Assembly (NCBI GenBank): GCA_963754305.1
Contig: CAVWFR010000034.1
Span: forward strand, 1-64,000
Source: DATEDA01 sp963754305
GTDB lineage: Bacteria > Pseudomonadota > Gammaproteobacteria > Burkholderiales > SG8-39
Reading direction: 5' to 3'
DNA: 64,000 nt
The position numbers and the translations under genes are program-made. Position 1 is the first letter of the stretch. Each line of letters starts with the position of its first letter. The notes under the pieces were generated by a model that made no database searches, was not told the origin of the DNA, and worked only from the letters and a program-made list of their open reading frames with translations. Positions 1 through 7,580 of the stretch are shown one piece after another.

Positions 1-604
1 CGTTCTCGCGCGTCCCGGCGAGCGCCACCCCGAACGGCGAATGGACGATCGTCCGCACCAGCCACCACCCGGCCGCGAGCACGATCAGGCAGTAGAGAAA
101 GGCCGTCTTCCCGAACATGTCGAACCGGAACATCCCGAGGATCGGCTGGATCGGCACGCTGTGCAGCCCGTCGGCGCCGCCGGTCACGTCGGTCCACTTG
201 TTGGCGACCTCGAACACGATCGAGTTGATCGCGAGCGTCAGCATCAGCAGCGCAAGGCCGTGCGTGCGCAGGATCACCGCGCCGGTCGCGAGCCCCAGGA
301 GCCCCGCCGCGACCGCCGCCACGACGAGGCCGAGCAGCGGATCGCCGGTGACGCGGATCGCGAAGACGCCGGCCGCGTACGCGCCGAACCCGAAGTACGC
401 CGCGTGCCCGAGCGTCACGATCCCGCCGTAGCCGAGGATGAGGTCGAGCGACAGCGCGAACAGGATGATGATCACGATGTACGCGCCGAGCGGCAGGTAG
501 TTCGGCGCGAAGAAGTAGACGAGCGCCGCCAGCACCCACGGCGCGAGCTCGATCGGCCGCAGCCGCGCCGCGCCCGAGTAGCCGATGCTGGCGGAGTCGA
601 ACAT
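1..604 (-). CDS. livM: Branched-chain amino acid ABC transporter permease LivM (partial, C-terminus off window)
   Basis: This is an inner-membrane permease of a branched-chain amino acid/amide (HAAT-type) ABC importer. The reverse-strand frame opens with MFDSASIGYSG at 604 and stays open to base 1, about 201 codons. It shows hydrophobic segments and the LivM-type stretch LDLILGYGGIVTLGHAAYFG near residues 53-72. The start codon overlaps the livH stop (TGATG), so the two permeases are translationally coupled. The cognate ATPases would lie beyond the left edge. The ligand cannot be told from sequence; the neighbouring enolase-superfamily and Bug genes suggest a carboxylate or amino-acid-like compound. 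Confidence 0.9.
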   Translation of the reverse strand, partial: MFDSASIGYSGAARLRPIELAPWVLAALVYFFAPNYLPLGAYIVIIILFALSLDLILGYGGIVTLGHAAYFGFGAYAAGVFAIRVTGDPLLGLVVAAVAAGLLGLATGAVILRTHGLALLMLTLAINSIVFEVANKWTDVTGGADGLHSVPIQPILGMFRFDMFGKTAFLYCLIVLAAGWWLVRTIVHSPFGVALAGTREN

Positions 605-1479
605 CAGGTCTTCTTCCCGAGCAGGCCCTGCGGCCGCCACAGCAGGATGACCATGGTCGCGGCGTACACGAAGAACGCGCCGAACTGCGGCACCCAGTAC
701 TTGCACGCGGTGTCGCCGATCCCGATCAGCAGCGCGCCGAGGAACGGCCCGCGCAAGGTGCCCAGCCCCCCGATCGACACCACGATCAGGAAGTAGACGA
801 GCTGCTCGAACGGATAGGTCGGCGTCATCGCGATCAGGTCCGCGCCAAGCGCGCCGCCGAGCGCGGCGAGCCCGCTGCCGAGCGCGAACGTGAACGTGAA
901 GAGCCGCCCGGTGTTGATCCCGACCGACTGCGCCATGGCGCGGTTGTCCACCGCGGCGCGGACCATCGCGCCCCAGCGCGTGCGCTCGAGGCCGATCCAC
1001 AGCACGGCGATGAGCACCGCGCTCGAGACGATCACGACCACGCGATAGCTCGGGAACGAGCGCCCGAGGAGCTCGGTCTGGCCCTTCATGAAGTCCGGCA
1101 GCGGCGCGGCGAGCGGATTCGGGCCGTACGCGAGCCGCGCAACCGCGACCGCGACGAAGATCAGGCCGATCGTGAACAGCACCTGCTCGAGCTCGCCGGC
1201 GGTGTAGAGCCGCGAATAGAGCAGCCGCTCGAGGACCATGCTCCCCAGCGCCACCACGACGCAGGCGAGGACGAGCGCCGGGAGCCAGGTCATCCCGAAC
1301 TTCGTCATCGCGGTGATCATCAGGTAGCCCCCGGCCATCGCGAACACGCCGTGGGCGAGGTTGACGAACCCCATCAGGCCCATCGTGACCGACAGGCCGA
1401 CCGAGATCGCGTACAGGATCATCCCGTACGCGAGGCCGTGGAAAGCGATGCTGACGACGCTGGCGAGGAACGCTTCCAA
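604..1479 (-). CDS. livH: Branched-chain amino acid ABC transporter permease LivH
   Basis: This is a 291-residue inner-membrane permease of the LivH family with about eight hydrophobic segments. The N-terminal part contains GLMGFVNLAHGVFAMAGGY, typical of LivH. The cytoplasmic coupling loop near residues 174-190 reads RAAVDNRAMAQSVGIN, as in the family. Translation starts at TTG (MEAFLAS), about seven bases after an AAGGG ribosome-binding sequence. It is expected to form the channel with LivM, fed by the binding protein encoded just upstream. An intrinsic terminator lies between the binding-protein gene and this gene, so permease expression probably depends on partial read-through. Confidence 0.93.
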   Translation of the reverse strand: MEAFLASVVSIAFHGLAYGMILYAISVGLSVTMGLMGFVNLAHGVFAMAGGYLMITAMTKFGMTWLPALVLACVVVALGSMVLERLLYSRLYTAGELEQVLFTIGLIFVAVAVARLAYGPNPLAAPLPDFMKGQTELLGRSFPSYRVVVIVSSAVLIAVLWIGLERTRWGAMVRAAVDNRAMAQSVGINTGRLFTFTFALGSGLAALGGALGADLIAMTPTYPFEQLVYFLIVVSIGGLGTLRGPFLGALLIGIGDTACKYWVPQFGAFFVYAATMVILLWRPQGLLGKKT

Positions 1480-1521
1480 CGGGCGCCCTTCTTGTTCCCT
1501 CCCCCCGGAGGACGGGAGGCA

Positions 1522-1552
1522 GCATAAAACAAAACCCCCGCCGGGGCGGGGG
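1522..1552 (-). terminator. Intrinsic terminator between binding-protein gene and livH
   Basis: Read on the minus strand there is a 7-bp stem of CCCCCGC and GCGGGGG around a 4-base loop (1535-1552), followed by TTTTGTTTT. It lies 31 bases after the stop of the binding-protein gene and 43 bases before the livH start. A hairpin here is a common way to make more binding protein than permease. Confidence 0.8.
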
Positions 1553-1582
1553 CTTCAGCGGGCGGGCGCTGCCGCGCCGGCG

Positions 1583-2777
1583 CTACTGCTTCTTGTTGAT
1601 CTCCTTCCACGGATCCTTCACCGCGGTGATCGTCTCCAGCTCGACGTTCGCCAGGTTACCGCCGACCCTCTTGACCTCGCGCACGTACTCGTTCTGGATG
1701 ATGTCGCGCGTGTTGGCGTCGATCTCGATCGGCCCGCGCGGGCTGTTCGGGTTCTTCCAGCCCTTCAGCAGCTCCATCGTCTTGTCCGGATCGACCTTGC
1801 CGCCCTGGGCGCGCACCACGTCGCAGATCGCCTGCATGCCGTCCCACGCGCCGACCGAGATGAAGTTCGGCCACGCCTTCGGGCCGTACTCTTTCTGGTA
1901 CGCCTCGACGAACCGCTTGTTGGCGGGGCGATCGCCGGCCGCGGAGTAGTGGAACATGGTGATGACGCCGAGCGGCACGTCGCCCATGTTGGGCAGCTCC
2001 TCGTCGGTGGTGATGTCGCCCGGGCCGATCAGCTTGATGCCGGCCTTGTCGAGCCCGAGATCGCCGAAGCCCTTCATCAGCGCCGTGGCGGACTTGCCCG
2101 CCGGCACGAACACGAAGAGCGCGTCGGGCTTCGCGTCCTTCACCCGCTGCAGGAACGGCGCGAAGTCCATCGTCGGGGGCGGCATGCGCACGCTGCCGAC
2201 GACCTCGCCGCCGCCCGCGGTGAACGCGCGCGTGAACGCCTCCTGCGCGTCGTGGCCGGGACCGAAATCGGCTACCGCGACGTAGGCGCGCTTGTACTTC
2301 TTCGCCGCCCACTGCCCCATCGGGTAGCTCGACTGCCACAGCGTGAACGAGGTGCGCGCGATGTACGGCGAGAGCGTCGTGATCATCGCCGTGCCGGCGT
2401 TCATGATCACGAACGGCACCTTCGCCTCGGTCGCGAGCGGCGCCATCGCCATCGCGTTCGGCGTCCACACCACGCCGGTCAGGATCTGCACCTTGTCGCG
2501 CACGATCAGCTCCTGCGCGAGGCGCTTCGCGGTCTCCGGGTTGATGCCGGTGTCGTCGCGCTTGATGATCTCGAGGTTGACGCCGGCCGGCAGCTTGCAC
2601 TCGCCGAGCTTCATGAACAGATTGATCGCCTTCTCGATCTGGTCGCCGTTCGACGCCATCGGCCCCGAGTAGGTATTGATCAGCCCGATACGCACCGTCT
2701 GCGAGAGCGCGGGACCCGCGGCGAGCGCGAGTGCGCCGGCCGAGACGGCGGCTACGCAGCGAGTTGTGAATTGTCAT
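1583..2777 (-). CDS. ABC transporter substrate-binding protein, LivK-like (frameshift in signal peptide)
   Basis: This is a periplasmic binding protein of the branched-chain amino acid type (Peripla_BP_6). The mature part from TVRIGLINTYSGPMASNGDQ to the C-terminus is intact, about 370 residues. The only ATG with a good ribosome-binding site (GGAGGAGG, ATG at 2777) is one frame off. The mature frame has a TGA at its 5' end and no ATG, GTG or TTG before the GTG at 2695, which lies inside the mature protein. Removing one A from ATGACAATTC would give MTFTTRCVAAVSAGALALAA followed by GPALSQ, a complete signal peptide. I infer a single-base insertion, either real or an assembly error. It feeds LivHM. 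Confidence 0.85.
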
Positions 2778-2810
2778 GGCTCCTCCTCCTGAAAGTATTG
2801 CGCGAGCCAT

Positions 2811-2850
2811 TCTATACACTGCCGCCGCCCTAGTCAGCTCCGCCCTAGTC
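2811..2850 (-). promoter_or_regulatory. Possible promoter/operator of the binding-protein gene
   Basis: Upstream of the binding-protein ATG the minus strand has a TATAGA sequence (2811-2816) that could be a -10 element. Just beyond it the 11-mer CCGCCCTAGTC (plus-strand reading) is repeated exactly at 2825-2835 and 2840-2850, a period of 15 bases. The second copy overlaps the stop codon of the upstream Bug gene. The spaced direct repeat could be a regulator site. No convincing -35 element is visible. Confidence 0.35.
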
Positions 2851-3804
2851 GGCCCGTATGTTGTTTGCCTTGACCACCCCGCCCCACTTCTCAGTCTCGG
2901 TGCGGATCTGCTCGCCCAGACGCTCCGGCGGCCCGCCGATCACGCGCATCCCCGCCTCCTCGAGACGCTGGCGGACGCGCGGTTTGACGGCCGCCGCGTT
3001 GAAGGCCGCGTTGAGCCGGTCGATCGCCGCCCGGGGCGTCTTCGCGGGCGCCATGTAGCCGAACCAGGGCTCGACGACGAAGCCCTGGAAGCCGGCCTCC
3101 TCCATCGTCGGCACGTCCGGCAAACTCTTCGACCGCTGCGGTCCGGTGACCGCGAGCGCGCGCACTTTCCCGGCCTTGACCTGCGGCAGGATCGACGGCT
3201 CGTTGTCGACGAACACCTGCACCTGGCCGCCGACCAGGTCGACGATCGCCGGACCGGAGCCCTTGTAGGGCACGTGGACCATGTCGATCTTCGCCACGAG
3301 CTTCAGCCACTCCGGCGTCAGGTGGTTCGAGCTCCCGATGCCCGAGGATGCGTACGACAGCGCGCCCGGCTTCGCGCGCGCGAGCGCGATCAACTCCTGG
3401 ATCGTATTCGCGGGGACTGCCGGGTGGACGGTGACGACGTTCATCGTGCCGCCGACGAGAAACACGGGCGCGAAATCGCGGGCGAGGTCGTAGCCGGTGT
3501 TCGCATAGAGGCTCGGATTGATCGCGCACGTGCCGATCGTGCATTGCGCGAGCGTGTAGCCGTCGGCGGGTGCCTTCGCCACCGCCGCGGTGCCGATGTT
3601 GCCGCCCGCGCCCGGGCGGTTCTCGACGACGACCGCGACGCCCAGCTCCTCGGTCACGCCGTCGGCCATGGCCCGGGCGACGATGTCGGACGAGCCGCCG
3701 GGCGGAAACGGCACGACGATCCGCACCGGGCGATCGGGAAAGGTCTGGGCGATGGCCGCGGCGGCCATGCACGATCCGAGCAGCACTGCGAGCAGGCGCG
3801 ACAT
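2845..3804 (-). CDS. Tripartite tricarboxylate transporter substrate-binding protein (Bug/TctC family)
   Basis: This 319-residue protein is a secreted solute-binding protein of the Bug family. It has a short signal peptide (MSRLLAVLLGSCMAAAAIAQ) and the family opening TFPDRPVRIVVPFPPGGSSD. ENRPGAGGNIG follows near residue 61, and VDLVGGQVQVFVDNEP lies in the middle. The start ATG is preceded by AAGGAGGGG. No TctA or TctB membrane subunits are nearby, which is usual for orphan Bug genes in Burkholderiales. It is followed by the LivK-like gene on the same strand, and upstream lies an enolase-superfamily enzyme 11 bases away, so it probably binds the substrate of that enzyme, a carboxylate or sugar acid. 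Confidence 0.92.
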   Translation of the reverse strand: MSRLLAVLLGSCMAAAAIAQTFPDRPVRIVVPFPPGGSSDIVARAMADGVTEELGVAVVVENRPGAGGNIGTAAVAKAPADGYTLAQCTIGTCAINPSLYANTGYDLARDFAPVFLVGGTMNVVTVHPAVPANTIQELIALARAKPGALSYASSGIGSSNHLTPEWLKLVAKIDMVHVPYKGSGPAIVDLVGGQVQVFVDNEPSILPQVKAGKVRALAVTGPQRSKSLPDVPTMEEAGFQGFVVEPWFGYMAPAKTPRAAIDRLNAAFNAAAVKPRVRQRLEEAGMRVIGGPPERLGEQIRTETEKWGGVVKANNIRAD

Positions 3805-3815
3805 CGACCCCTCCT

Positions 3816-5018
3816 TCAATCGAGCGCAGAGCGTTGCACCACTGCGTCCGGACGCGCTTTGAGCCCGGGCACGAGTGCGGTTCCGAGACCCGGACCGGTC
3901 ATGGCGTAAGCGAAACCGCCTTCTATCCGCGGCAGCTCGGTGACGAGCTCGCGATACCAGCCGGTATAGTACGCGCGCACCACCTCCTGGAAGATCGCGT
4001 TCGGCGCGTTGAGCGCGAGATGCAGCGAGGCGATCAGCACGATCGGACCGGTGCAGTCGTGCGGCGCGATCGGCCGGTGATGGATCTCGGCGAGCGTGGC
4101 GATCTTCTTCGCTTCCGACAGCCCGCCGACCCAGCTCAGGTCGAGCATCACGTAGTCGACCGCGCGCCGCTCGAGCAGCGTCCGGAAGGCGCTGCGCGTC
4201 GCGAGCGTTTCGCTGGCGCACACCGGGATCGGGACGCGTTCGCGATACTCGGCCAGGACGTCGAGGTTGGTCATCTTCACCGGGTCTTCCGCCCACAGCG
4301 GCCGGTACTCGGCCAGCGCGCGGCCGATCTCGACCGCGGCGGTGAAGTTCCAGATCGAGTGCAGCTCGCACAGGAGATCCATGCGATCGCCGAACGCTTC
4401 GCGGATCCGGCGGAAGGGCTCGAGCCCGGTCTTGAGATCGGCCGCGGAGATGTACGCGCCGCCAGTGGCCTCGGCCGCCGGGTCGAACGGCCAGATCTTC
4501 ATCGCGGTGATGCCCATCTCCAGCAGGCTCTCCGCGAGCTCGACGGGCCGCTGCATGAACGCGACCTGATCGTCGTAGGGTCCCGCGGCGGAGGGCGGGC
4601 TGCCAGCGGTCACCAGGCGGCGGCCGCCGGACTGGTTGTAGGTGTAGCCGGCGCAGGTGTTGTAGACCCGCACGCGCTCGCGTGTCAGCCCGCCGAGGAG
4701 CTGCCACACCGGCTGGTGCGTCCGCTTGCCCCACAGATCCCACAGCGCGATGTCGACGGCGCTCGCCGCGCGCATCTCCGCGCCGCTCGCGCCGAAGCCG
4801 AGATACGGGTTCAGCATCCGGTGGCTGTGGGCCTCGATCGCGAGCGGGTCCTTGCCGAGGAGCTGCGGCGCGATCGCCTCGTGCACGTGCGCGGCGACCG
4901 CCCGCGGACCGCGGAACGTCTCGCCGAGCCCGCTCAAGCCTAGGTCGGTGTGCACCTCGACCCAGGTGATGTTCGGATAGGCGCCGACGTGGATCGTCTC
5001 GACCGCAGTGATCTTCAT
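3816..5018 (-). CDS. Mandelate racemase/muconate lactonizing (enolase superfamily) enzyme
   Basis: This is a 400-residue member of the enolase superfamily, whose enzymes abstract a proton alpha to a carboxylate using Mg2+. The start chosen is MKITAVETIHVG after a G-rich ribosome-binding stretch; the frame stays open further upstream, but that part lies in a dispersed repeat. Visible catalytic features are AMKIWPFD (lysine strand), LLCELHS, WAEDPV and CASETLATR (metal ligands) and APHDCTGP (His/Asp end). The CELH, AEDP and HDCTGP pattern resembles the galactonate-dehydratase/mandelate-racemase branch. The substrate is unknown. The downstream Bug and Liv-type transport genes probably supply it. 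Confidence 0.88.
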   Translation of the reverse strand: MKITAVETIHVGAYPNITWVEVHTDLGLSGLGETFRGPRAVAAHVHEAIAPQLLGKDPLAIEAHSHRMLNPYLGFGASGAEMRAASAVDIALWDLWGKRTHQPVWQLLGGLTRERVRVYNTCAGYTYNQSGGRRLVTAGSPPSAAGPYDDQVAFMQRPVELAESLLEMGITAMKIWPFDPAAEATGGAYISAADLKTGLEPFRRIREAFGDRMDLLCELHSIWNFTAAVEIGRALAEYRPLWAEDPVKMTNLDVLAEYRERVPIPVCASETLATRSAFRTLLERRAVDYVMLDLSWVGGLSEAKKIATLAEIHHRPIAPHDCTGPIVLIASLHLALNAPNAIFQEVVRAYYTGWYRELVTELPRIEGGFAYAMTGPGLGTALVPGLKARPDAVVQRSALD

Positions 5019-5092
5019 GCCGCCCCCCTTTTCGCGCGCCGCCCGTGATTTCGGTATCCTCTGCCGCACGGCTGTCGCGGCGCGGATCCTAG

Positions 5093-5204
5093 CAGGGTGT
5101 CGAAAAAGGGGATGCACCGTCGAGTCCCCCAAATCAGAGGCCGTCGAGAGGTAGCGCTGTTCGAAAGGCTCCCGGATCATGCTCACTGCGCGTCTTTCAA
5201 CAGC
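5093..5204 (-). repeat. Structured dispersed repeat, copy A (upstream of enolase-superfamily gene)
   Basis: Read on the minus strand this runs from GCTGTTGAAAGACGCG to CCCCTTTTTCGACACCCTG. It matches, with few changes and small indels, the plus-strand sequence at 24816-24932. Both copies end shortly before a gene start (75 bases here, 18 at copy B) and point the same way as that gene. Both contain a pairing of GCTGTTGA with a downstream TCRACRGC, and a G-run pairing with CCCC followed by TTTTTCG, like a terminator hairpin. No coding role is evident. Confidence 0.75.
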
Positions 5205-5221
5205 GTCCTGACCGAAATCCC

Positions 5222-5732
5222 ATGCCCACCCTCACCGCCGTCAACGCAATGTCGCTGCCCGCGTTTCGCGCGGCATTCGGCGGGGTGTTCGAGCACTCCC
5301 CCTGGGTCGCCGAGCACGCGGCCGGCGCGCGCCCGTTCGCCAGCGCCGCCGCGTTGCACGCGGCCATGACCGAGGCGGTGAAGCGCGCGCCCCGCGACCG
5401 GCAGCTCGCGCTGCTGCGCGCGCACCCGGAGCTCGCCGGGAAGGAGGCGCAGGCCGGGACAAATGACCGGCGACTCCACCGCCGAGCAGGGCGCCGCCGG
5501 GTTGAGCGCGCTCTCGCGCGAGGACTCGCAGCGCATCGCCGCGCTCAACCGCGCCTACGGCGAGAAGTTCGGGTTCCCGTTCATCATCGCAGTGCGCGAG
5601 CACTCGAAGGAAAGCATCCTCCGCGAGTTCGAGCGCCGGCTCCGCAACGACCCGGACGCCGAGCTCGCGGCCGGGCTGGAGCAGGTGTTCGTCATCACGC
5701 GCCTGCGTCTCGACGGGCTCCTCGGCACCTGA
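5222..5732 (+). pseudogene. uraD: OHCU decarboxylase UraD, split by a +1 frameshift
   Basis: UraD converts 2-oxo-4-hydroxy-4-carboxy-5-ureidoimidazoline to S-allantoin, the last step of urate oxidation. The first frame (5222 to about 5458) gives MPTLTAVNAMSLPAFRAAFG through RAHPELAGKEAQAG with the catalytic His. The second frame (about 5460-5732) continues QMTGDSTAEQGAAGL through KFGFPFIIAVREHSKE to LDGLLGT, with the STAEQ active-site motif and the family KFGFPF block. Deleting one base within GGGACAAA (5456-5463) restores a normal-length protein of about 170 residues. It may be a true lesion or an assembly error. uraH follows 13 bases later. Confidence 0.88.
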
Positions 5733-5745
5733 AAGGCGCGAGGCC

Positions 5746-6099
5746 ATGGGCCGGCTTTCCACCCACGTTCTCGACACCGTGACCGGCAAGCCGGCCGTCG
5801 GCATGCGCATCGATTTCTCCGTCCTCGAGGGCGGGGAATGGAAGCTCGTGAAGACGCTGCGCACCAACGCCGACGGACGGACGGACGAGCCGGTGATGGC
5901 CGCCGACGCGATGCGCACCGGCGAGTTCCGCCTGCTGTTCTACGTCGCGGACCACTTCCGCGCCCAGGGGGTCGCGCTGGCCGAACCGCCGTTCCTGGAT
6001 CGCGTGCCGCTCAGCTTCGGGATCGCGGATCGGGACGCGCACTATCACGTCCCGCTCCTGTGCACCCCGTGGAGCTACAGCACCTACCGGGGAAGTTGA
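5746..6099 (+). CDS. uraH: 5-hydroxyisourate hydrolase (transthyretin-like) UraH
   Basis: This 117-residue enzyme hydrolyses 5-hydroxyisourate to OHCU, the substrate of the adjacent UraD. It carries all hallmarks of the family: LSTHVLDTVTGKPA near the N-terminus (catalytic His7), TNADGR (Arg45), HYHVPLL (catalytic His near residue 98) and the C-terminal YRGS tetrapeptide. The length is exactly typical. A GGCGCGAGG stretch precedes the ATG. The order uraD-uraH is the common bacterial arrangement. No uricase gene is seen in this window. Confidence 0.96.
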   Translation: MGRLSTHVLDTVTGKPAVGMRIDFSVLEGGEWKLVKTLRTNADGRTDEPVMAADAMRTGEFRLLFYVADHFRAQGVALAEPPFLDRVPLSFGIADRDAHYHVPLLCTPWSYSTYRGS

Positions 6100-6112
6100 T
6101 GGGGGCCGGCGG

Positions 6113-7126
6113 TTGAGCCGCGCACCGCCGCGCCGACGCCTGCTCCTCGCCGGCGCATCCGCCGGCGCGCTCGCCGCCTGCGGCCGATGGACCTCGCCCG
6201 CGCCCGAGCACGGGCCGATCGTCGCGATGTTCCCGGGGCGCATCGACGATCGGGGCTTCATCGAGGCCGGCTATCGCGGCCTGATGCGCGTGACCGAGGC
6301 GCTCAGGATTCCGGTGCGCTACGTCGACAACGTCGCCCCCGAGGAGGACGCGATGAAAACCGCACTGCGCGGTCTTGCCGAGTCCGACGCGAAGATGGTG
6401 ATCGCGTACGGCGGCCAGACGAGCGCGGCGGCGCAGCGCGTGGCGTGGGAGTTTCCCGAGCAGCGCTTCACGGTGATCCAGGGCTTTCACACGCGCCCGA
6501 ACCTCGCCGTCTACGAGGTGCTGCAGGAACAGTCGGCATGGCTCGCCGGCGCGGCCGCGGGCCTGCTCACGAAGTCGAACGTCGTGGGCCACATGTCGGG
6601 GCTGCGCGTGCGGCCCGGCCTCAAGTCGCGCGCGGCTTTCGCCGCCGGGCTCGCGTCGACGAACTCGCGCGCGCGGCTGCTCACCAACTTCTCCGGCTCG
6701 CAGGACGATCCGGCGCTCGCGAAGCGCGTCGCGCTCGCCCAGATCGACGCGGGCGCCGACATCATCTTCACGATGCTCAACGCCGGGCGCGCCGGCGCCA
6801 TCGACGCGTGCCGCGAACGCGGGGTGAAGCAGATCGGGAACGTGTTCGACTGGGTCGAGATCATGCCCGAAGTGTTCGTCGCCAGCGCGGTCGCCGACGG
6901 GGGCGTGGCGGTGTTCGAATCCGCGCGCGACCTCCGCGACGCCGTCTGGAAGGGCGAACTGGTGCGGCGCATCGGTATGCGCAATCCGGCCGCAGTGCGC
7001 CTCGCGCTCGCCTCGACCGTGCCCGACCCGGTGCAGGCGCGGATCGCCGTCCTCACCCAGGAGATGACGGCGGGGACCATCAAGATTCCCGAGGAGTACG
7101 CGGGACCCGAATTTGTCACGGCGTGA
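6113..7126 (+). CDS. BMP-family ABC substrate-binding lipoprotein
   Basis: This 337-residue protein belongs to the Bmp/PnrA/Med family of periplasmic binding proteins, whose studied members bind nucleosides. It starts at TTG 14 bases after uraH. The N-terminus SRAPPRRRLLLAGASAGALAACG has an arginine-rich stretch and a lipobox ending at Cys22. The body shows the typical MFPGRIDDRGFIEAGYRG, VIAYGGQTSAAAQRVAWEFP and GADIIFTMLNAGRAGAIDAC segments. No matching permease or ATPase genes are nearby. Its position inside a ureide cluster suggests a purine, nucleoside or ureide ligand, which is inference only. Confidence 0.88.
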   Translation: MSRAPPRRRLLLAGASAGALAACGRWTSPAPEHGPIVAMFPGRIDDRGFIEAGYRGLMRVTEALRIPVRYVDNVAPEEDAMKTALRGLAESDAKMVIAYGGQTSAAAQRVAWEFPEQRFTVIQGFHTRPNLAVYEVLQEQSAWLAGAAAGLLTKSNVVGHMSGLRVRPGLKSRAAFAAGLASTNSRARLLTNFSGSQDDPALAKRVALAQIDAGADIIFTMLNAGRAGAIDACRERGVKQIGNVFDWVEIMPEVFVASAVADGGVAVFESARDLRDAVWKGELVRRIGMRNPAAVRLALASTVPDPVQARIAVLTQEMTAGTIKIPEEYAGPEFVTA

Positions 7127-7139
7127 GGGAGGCCGGCAG

Positions 7140-7493
7140 ATGAGCGGAGGAGTCTCGATCCACGTCGTCGACGTGTCGCGCGGCGTCGTCGCCGCCTGGA
7201 TGAGAGTCGAGCTGTATGCGCTCGACCCGGTGCGCAAGCTCGTGGCGAGCGGCATCGTGAGCGCCAAGGGGCTGGTGGAGGAGGCGCCGCTCGCGCAGCG
7301 GTTCGCGCCGGGCCCGTACGAAGCGGTGTTCCACGTCGCCGCGTTCTATCGGGCCGTCGGGCTGCCGCTGCCCAAGGTGCCGTTCCTGGACGTGGTGACG
7401 TTCCGGTTCGGCATCGACGATCCCGAGAGCCACTACCACCTCCCGATGAAGGTGACGCCGTGGGGCTACTCGTGCTTCCGCGGCGGCGCGTAG
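7140..7493 (+). CDS. Divergent second transthyretin-like/HIU hydrolase-like protein
   Basis: This is a 117-residue paralogue of UraH. The start is the ATG at 7140, eight bases after GAGGGAGG. It keeps the His of the first strand (SIHVVDVSRG), the HYHLPMKVTPWGYS block and an FRGG tail. The position of the catalytic Arg is altered (SAKGLVEE instead of NADGRTDE) and the terminal YRGS reads CFRGGA. It therefore may not be a standard hydroxyisourate hydrolase. It follows the BMP-family gene and precedes an MFS gene in the same direction, so it is probably part of the ureide operon, acting on a related compound or as an accessory binding protein. Confidence 0.8.
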   Translation: MSGGVSIHVVDVSRGVVAAWMRVELYALDPVRKLVASGIVSAKGLVEEAPLAQRFAPGPYEAVFHVAAFYRAVGLPLPKVPFLDVVTFRFGIDDPESHYHLPMKVTPWGYSCFRGGA

Positions 7494-7580
7494 CTTGCGA
7501 TCCCGGCTGACCGGAGGCCGGACAGGGAGGGGCTCGAAATAAGGGCCGCCCTCCTCGCCTCGGCGGCGCTCAACGCCGTC

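Noticed and set aside
3805..4743. N-terminal extension of the Bug gene frame up to 4743
   Set aside because: The extension is an Arg-rich shadow of the enolase-superfamily gene. The signal peptide and ribosome-binding site fix the start at 3804.
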